64,000 nucleotides of DNA from Actinospica sp035552695 (GTDB taxonomy: Bacteria; Actinomycetota; Actinomycetes; Streptomycetales; Catenulisporaceae), in the NCBI RefSeq assembly GCF_035552695.1, contig NZ_DASZKT010000093.1, positions 82,059 through 146,058 of the forward strand, in the 5' to 3' direction. Below the pieces are notes generated by a model. That model was not told the DNA's origin and ran no database searches. It saw only the letters and a program-made list of their open reading frames with translations. A program made the position numbers and the translations under genes. How positions within the stretch are numbered: position 1 is the stretch's first letter; every line of letters begins with the position of its first letter. Positions 59,518 to 64,000 of the stretch are shown piece by piece.

Positions 59518-60134
59518 ACGCCCCCGGCTGGCTCACCGCCCTCGTAAGTACCCTGATGATCTTTGTGGCCGGCTACTCCCTCTGGCGCCTCGCGATCAGC
59601 CGCGCCTGGGGCCGCGCCACCGACTACGAGTCCGACATCCTGCACCTCGCCGTCGGTATCGCGGCCGCGGGCCTCGTCGCCAGCTGGGCGCGCTCTCTCC
59701 CGCGCTCCCTCTGGACCGGCGTCTTCATCGCCGGAGCGGTCTATTTCGCCGTGCGCACCTACCTGACGTGGTCCGATCGGGCCGTCCGCGGCGAGCTGCT
59801 CGCGCAGACCGGCTGCTGCGCCGTCCTCGTCTACATGTTCCTCGCCGGCGTCGCCCCGACCACCATCCAGGGCTCGACGGCCGGCCAGTACACGATGGCC
59901 GGGATGGGGGACGGCATGATCCTCGACCAGACCATCACCTACCCGGCGATCGGCCTGATCTTCGTCGTCGCACTGTGCTTCTACGCGGTTGCGGTGCTGA
60001 ACGGCATCGCGCCGCTGCGGACCGAGGGCGGCGAGAGCACCAGCACCCTGATGCTCGCGCCGCGCAGCGTCGACGTCTGCCGCATCGTCATCGTCCTCGT
60101 CCTGGCGTACGCGATTCTGACCAAGCTGGTCTGA
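59514..60134 (+). CDS. DUF5134 family integral membrane protein
   Basis: Protein of 206 residues with about five to six helices; histidine, methionine and cysteine residues occur between them (DILHLAVGIAAAG, TGCCAVLVYMFLAGV, GQYTMAGMGDGMI). This matches the actinobacterial DUF5134 family, of unknown function; the methionine-rich loop could point to copper, but that is speculation. GTG at 59514 overlaps the preceding stop. Convergent with the FUSC gene, 10 bases away. Confidence 0.75.
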   Translation: MNAPGWLTALVSTLMIFVAGYSLWRLAISRAWGRATDYESDILHLAVGIAAAGLVASWARSLPRSLWTGVFIAGAVYFAVRTYLTWSDRAVRGELLAQTGCCAVLVYMFLAGVAPTTIQGSTAGQYTMAGMGDGMILDQTITYPAIGLIFVVALCFYAVAVLNGIAPLRTEGGESTSTLMLAPRSVDVCRIVIVLVLAYAILTKLV

Positions 60135-60144
60135 TCAGGCCGCC

Positions 60145-62400
60145 TCAGGCCCGGGCCCCGGCGGTCGCTACGGCGGCGAGCGTCGGTTGCAGGCGGCGGG
60201 CGGCGTCGAGGTGGTCGCCGGTCCAGATGATGCGGACGGCGGTCGCGGTGGCCTGGCCGTTCTCGTCGGCGAGGTCGCGGCGGACGGACTCGACCAGGCG
60301 GGCCTCGGCCTCGGTGTTGCGCTCGAGCGGGGGAGGGGCGGGGAGGTAGCGGTCCAGGCTTTCGGCGAGTTGCGCGTACCAGTTCGAGACCCGGGTCGCG
60401 GCGCTGAGGAGCTCGGCGCGGGCCTGGGCCCGGTCGGGCTCGTCGCGCGACTCGGTTTGCCGCCAGAGGGCGAGAACCGCGTCGGCCGCGAGCCTGAGGC
60501 CCACGACGCCGGTCACCAGTGTCGTCGTGTCCGCCAGGGGTACCGGCTTCGAGCCGCGTTCGGCCAGGTAGCTGCGGAAGGCGTCGTCCAGGCGCCGTGC
60601 CGCGGCGGCGGCCTGACGGCTCTCCAGCATGGGCGCGTCCGGCGGCGCGGGGTGGGCGGTGCAGCGGCCGAGGGCGAATTCCACCGCGCTGGCGAGGTAG
60701 CGGGCGCTGTCCTCGTACGCCTCGGCCAGCGCCTTCTCCAGGGCCGCCCCGGCGCCGCGCGGCCAGAAGAACAGCGCGACCAAGAGGCTCACGCCGCAGC
60801 CGAGCGCGATGTCCTGGATCCGCAGCAGCACGATGTGCCAGTTCGGGTCCTGGCCGATGTTGAAAAGGATCACGAGAGTGACCGTGAATGCAGCCTGACC
60901 TGTGGCGAAGGAGATCGCCGCGGGTGCGATGCCGGCGAGCAGGATGGCGACCGGCAACAGGACCCACAGGACGTTGCCGTGGTGGCCGACGAGCGCGAGC
61001 AGTCCGGCGCCGAGGATCGAGCCGACGACCGTTCCGGCCACGGCCCGCAGCGCGTTCTGACCGGTGTTCAGCGCGTTCGATCGCAGCACGGACAGCGTGC
61101 CGAGCAGCACCCAGAACGAATGCTGAACGCTCGTCACATTCGCGAGCGCGACCGCGATGCCGAGACCGACCGCGCCGCGCAGACTGTTGTGCAGCCAGAC
61201 CGAGTGCCACTCCACGTGCGCACGCCCGCGCTCCCACGCCGCGACGAGCGGCTGACGCACCGCCCCCGGCTCCAGTCCGAGCAGCCTGGCGAACCAGCCG
61301 CGCTGCTCGGCCTCCGCCGCGAGCTCGACGTTCTCCGCGATCTGCAGCGTCGCGAAGCCCAGCTCCTGGGCGCGGAAGGAGTGGTCGAGCACGCCGATGA
61401 ACTCGCGGACCTGCTCCTCCGTGCCGTCCACCGGACGATCCACCGGCAGCCGCACGGTCGCGCCGTCCTCCATCGCGGCCATCGCCGCACGCAGCTGGAG
61501 CGACGCGGCGCGCAGCGGGTCGGGGTCGGCTCGCAGGTTCTCGAGCAGATCCGCCGCGCAGTTCAGCACGGCCGCGGCGGCGCGCCGTGCGATGTGGGCC
61601 TCGCGATCGCAGCTGGGCCCGTTCTCGGCCCGGATCGGACTCTCCGCCATGATCGTGCTGAGCCAGGTGAGCTCGTCCACGAGCCGCACGAGCGCGCGTG
61701 ACCCCGTGGACAGGCCGGTCGGGCGGTACGGCGTGGCGTTGAACGCGCGGCGCAGCTCGAGGGCCGCCTCGGCCGCCTTGCCGGCCGTCGCCTGGCACTG
61801 CTTCGCGCTCGGCGCGCCCTTGTCCCTGGCCAGCAGCGACGCGTCGGCGAGCAGCTGCGCTGCGGCGGCCCGGCACACGCGGGCGGCGGGCGCGGACAGC
61901 GGGTCGGTGGACGAGCGTGGCCAGAGCAGCGTGATCGCGAGCATGGTCGCGCCCGCCGCGAGCCCGACCCCGGCGAGCCGCGCGGGCAGCTGGGAGAGCG
62001 GGACCGGGCTCGTCACCGGGAGGATGAACGCCAGGAGCAACGGCGTGGCCGAGCTCGCGAGCACCGAGCTGACCACGCCCGAGAACAGCACCGTGAACCC
62101 GACGACGACCGTGCACGCGACGGCCAGCCAGGTCACCCGGGCCGTGAGCGTGCCGATGCAGATCAGCACGGCCCACGCCACCGCGAGTCCGAGGTGCGCG
62201 CGCAACCGCTGCACGATCGGGCCTGTGTACTCGACCATCAACAGCATCGCGAAGGCGCCGAACGAGGCGAACGTGCCCATCGGGACCGAGTGGATGGCCT
62301 GCGTACACAGCGCGAAGAGCGCAGGCATCACGAGCGCGGTGCGCCCGGCGCGGCGGGTCGCGGCGAGCGCGGGGTCGTGCTGACGCAGCCATTGCAGCAT
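60145..62400 (-). CDS. FUSC-family membrane protein (aromatic acid exporter-like)
   Basis: Inner-membrane protein of 751 residues with two blocks of about five to six helices, at residues 20-170 and 400-540, separated and followed by long soluble helical regions rich in Ala/Arg/Glu. This duplicated layout is typical of FUSC/YccS/AaeB-type proteins, which are linked to efflux of aromatic acids in some proteobacteria. The second block contains NSLRGAVGLGIAVALANVTSVQHSFWVLLGTLSVLRSNALNTGQNALRAVAGT, a hallmark of the family. The actual substrate in actinomycetes is unknown. ATG at 62400. Confidence 0.85.
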   Translation of the reverse strand: MLQWLRQHDPALAATRRAGRTALVMPALFALCTQAIHSVPMGTFASFGAFAMLLMVEYTGPIVQRLRAHLGLAVAWAVLICIGTLTARVTWLAVACTVVVGFTVLFSGVVSSVLASSATPLLLAFILPVTSPVPLSQLPARLAGVGLAAGATMLAITLLWPRSSTDPLSAPAARVCRAAAAQLLADASLLARDKGAPSAKQCQATAGKAAEAALELRRAFNATPYRPTGLSTGSRALVRLVDELTWLSTIMAESPIRAENGPSCDREAHIARRAAAAVLNCAADLLENLRADPDPLRAASLQLRAAMAAMEDGATVRLPVDRPVDGTEEQVREFIGVLDHSFRAQELGFATLQIAENVELAAEAEQRGWFARLLGLEPGAVRQPLVAAWERGRAHVEWHSVWLHNSLRGAVGLGIAVALANVTSVQHSFWVLLGTLSVLRSNALNTGQNALRAVAGTVVGSILGAGLLALVGHHGNVLWVLLPVAILLAGIAPAAISFATGQAAFTVTLVILFNIGQDPNWHIVLLRIQDIALGCGVSLLVALFFWPRGAGAALEKALAEAYEDSARYLASAVEFALGRCTAHPAPPDAPMLESRQAAAAARRLDDAFRSYLAERGSKPVPLADTTTLVTGVVGLRLAADAVLALWRQTESRDEPDRAQARAELLSAATRVSNWYAQLAESLDRYLPAPPPLERNTEAEARLVESVRRDLADENGQATATAVRIIWTGDHLDAARRLQPTLAAVATAGARA

Positions 62401-62432
62401 GAGGCCAGTATCCGCGAATTCGACCTACGCCG

Positions 62433-64000
62433 TTAGGCGGCATCGAATGTGAACCAGTGGATGTTCACGAAGTCGGCGGGTTGGCCGCTGGTGAAGAGGA
62501 GGTAGACGGTGTGTGTGCCGGTGGTGGTGGTGATGTTGGCGGGTGTGGTTTGCCAGTTTTGCCAGCCGCCGGTGTTGCCGATGGCGAGGCTGCCGAGGGG
62601 GGTGTTGGCGGGGTTGTCGAGGGTGACTTGGACGAGGCCGCTGATGCCGGTGGCGGCGCCGGAGGCGACGCGTGCTTGGAATTGGGTGGCGCCGGTGGTC
62701 CCGAAGTCGATGTTGTTGTAGGCGAGCCAGTCGCCGTTGGCGATCCAGCCGACGTCTTGTCCGCCGCCGGTGTCGGTGGTGGTCTCGGTTTGGGTGCCGT
62801 TGTGTGCGGAGTAGCTCGCGGCCTGGATCGTGGTGTAGGCGCTCACGGTCCCCCCGCCGCTGCCGGAGGTGGCTGTCGCGGTGGCGGTGGGGGTGGGTGC
62901 GCCGCCTGCGGTGGCGGTGCCGCCGCCGACGGCGATGGTCAGCACGGTGGGGTTGGGGTCGGCGACGAACCCGGACTGGTCGACCCCGCCGTTCGCGGTG
63001 ACGTCGTCGTACGGGAACGCGTAGCCGCGCCCGTCGAGGTTGGCGCCGTGCACGATCCGCGCGTAGTGGTTGGTGACCGTGTTCTGGTAGTAGGTCGCCG
63101 GGTTCTCGCCGTCGGGTTGGTCGGTGTCGGTCAGCAAGGTGGTGCGGTTGAACGCGGCGCTGATCCGCGCGACCAACGGGCCGCGTTCCCCGGAGGTGTC
63201 CGCGAACGGCCCGGTCGAGCAGGAGAAGATGTCCGCCGCCGTGGGCTGCGCGAACCCGGCCACACCCGGGAAGTTCAACGTGCCACCCGACACCGTGCCG
63301 GCGACCGACCCCCAGGAGGCCTGGGTGTCCACCGTCAACGCCTGGCTGGCGTACTTCGAGAACACCTGGTCGACGTACGGCTGGAAGTAGCCGGAGAACA
63401 GCGCCGAGTTCCGCACGATCCCGTTGTTCGGGCTCAAAGCACGCAGGTTCGCCCCGCCGGAGGTGACCACGAGTTGGTCCCAGCCGGCGCCGTCCGCATT
63501 GTGTTGCGCGATCAGGTTCGAGCAGACCGTGTCCAACCCCGACGCCGGCATCCCGGACACGGTCTGGACGCTGCCGGAGGAGTTGGTCAGCGCGAGGGAC
63601 ACCGGGATCGAGACGAAGTCGACGTAGCTGATGTTCACGTAGATCTGCGAGGCGTTGAACGTGAACTCGCAGAAGTCCCACTGAATGTTGATGTTGGGGT
63701 CCGACGGGTTGCTCACCGACGGCTCGACCAACGCCGGACCCGGGTTGAGCAGGAACGTGATCGGCGCACCGACCGAGAACCAGATCCGGCCCCCCGCGAT
63801 CTGCGGAATCGTGATCGACGTCGTCGAACCCGACCCACCCAACGCGATCGCACAGTTCGCCCCCAACCCCGCACCAGTACCACTCGGCGAGGCGGGGTAG
63901 TACACCGTGTGGCCATCGGACTCCAACAGCATCAGCGCATTGCCGTTGTCCACCGCCAACCCCGTCACATACGCGTACACCGCGCCCGACGACGTCGTGT
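62433..64000 (-). CDS. GH64 endo-beta-1,3-glucanase with C-terminal CBM6 (5' end missing)
   Basis: Secreted laminaripentaose-producing type beta-1,3-glucanase, at least 522 residues visible; the frame is open at the right edge, so the signal peptide and N-terminus lie outside. The catalytic pair fits GH64: the glutamate in WDFCEFTFN and the aspartate in ISYVDFVS lie 16 residues apart, as Glu154 and Asp170 do in the Streptomyces matensis enzyme. ADPNPTVLTIAVGG leads through a Gly/Thr/Pro linker to a CBM6 module (TIQAASYSAHNG, GGQDVGWIANGDWLAYNNIDFG, FVNIHWFTFD) that binds beta-glucans or xylans. The target would be fungal wall or callose. Confidence 0.92.
   Translation of the reverse strand, partial: TTSSGAVYAYVTGLAVDNGNALMLLESDGHTVYYPASPSGTGAGLGANCAIALGGSGSTTSITIPQIAGGRIWFSVGAPITFLLNPGPALVEPSVSNPSDPNINIQWDFCEFTFNASQIYVNISYVDFVSIPVSLALTNSSGSVQTVSGMPASGLDTVCSNLIAQHNADGAGWDQLVVTSGGANLRALSPNNGIVRNSALFSGYFQPYVDQVFSKYASQALTVDTQASWGSVAGTVSGGTLNFPGVAGFAQPTAADIFSCSTGPFADTSGERGPLVARISAAFNRTTLLTDTDQPDGENPATYYQNTVTNHYARIVHGANLDGRGYAFPYDDVTANGGVDQSGFVADPNPTVLTIAVGGGTATAGGAPTPTATATATSGSGGGTVSAYTTIQAASYSAHNGTQTETTTDTGGGQDVGWIANGDWLAYNNIDFGTTGATQFQARVASGAATGISGLVQVTLDNPANTPLGSLAIGNTGGWQNWQTTPANITTTTGTHTVYLLFTSGQPADFVNIHWFTFDAA

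Overview
The window is very GC-rich, densely packed DNA with strong GC third-position bias, GTG starts and ATGA/GTGA start-stop overlaps. A mycothiol-dependent dehydrogenase gene, an ergothioneine cluster, a DasR-type site before a chitinase gene and an LAxTG-type sorting signal all point to a filamentous, soil-type actinomycete (Actinomycetota; a Catenulispora/Streptomyces-like lineage is my guess). I saw no tRNA, rRNA, CRISPR array, insertion sequence or prophage.

Layout. 0-9 kb: a truncated APC permease, an acyl-CoA synthetase, a DUF445 protein, an intracellular GH51 arabinofuranosidase behind two tandem operator-like palindromes, a secreted sedolisin, and a second APC permease. 9-16 kb: a secreted GH18 chitinase with a DasR-like site in its promoter, then housekeeping genes (luciferase-like oxidoreductase, Mug glycosylase, VOC protein, GNAT, HelD-like helicase). 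16-20 kb: a large SdrD/B-type surface protein with two sortase-like motifs, and a coupled exported protein. 20-27 kb: a gene remnant, a GNAT, alditol oxidase, mycothiol-linked formaldehyde dehydrogenase, and a pseudouridine catabolic operon (kinase, glycosidase, MFS carrier). 27-35 kb: a PfpI-type protein, a siderophore-synthetase remnant, then a guanidine-I riboswitch controlling a permease, two carboxyguanidine-deiminase-type subunits, a carboxyltransferase-only protein and allophanate hydrolase. 35-37 kb: a patatin and a TrpC-like protein that has lost catalytic residues.

37-54 kb is the most interesting part: a large carbohydrate locus. The minus strand carries a ROK regulator, an ABC importer without its own ATPase, a Tat-type lipoprotein binding protein and a 1460-residue GH38 alpha-mannosidase. 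The plus strand carries a BadF-type sugar kinase, two Gfo/Idh oxidoreductases, a 667-residue protein I cannot assign, a PmoA/DUF6807 protein, a TIM-barrel isomerase/lyase and a DeoR regulator. A perfect 12-bp palindrome (GAGAGCGCTCTC) occurs five times inside genes of this locus, always in the same reading frame. Variants lie in front of the GH51 gene, and a related palindrome overlaps the predicted start of the ABC promoter. This looks like one LacI-type regulon or a dispersed DNA motif.

54-64 kb: egtABCD for ergothioneine (no egtE), a pair of small membrane proteins including a DUF5134 protein, an FUSC-type membrane protein, and a secreted GH64 beta-1,3-glucanase with a CBM6 domain that runs off the right edge.

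Taken together, the window encodes polymer attack outside the cell (chitin, beta-1,3-glucan, protein), import and intracellular processing of mannoside or arabinoside fragments, nitrogen salvage from guanidine and pseudouridine, and thiol redox protection.
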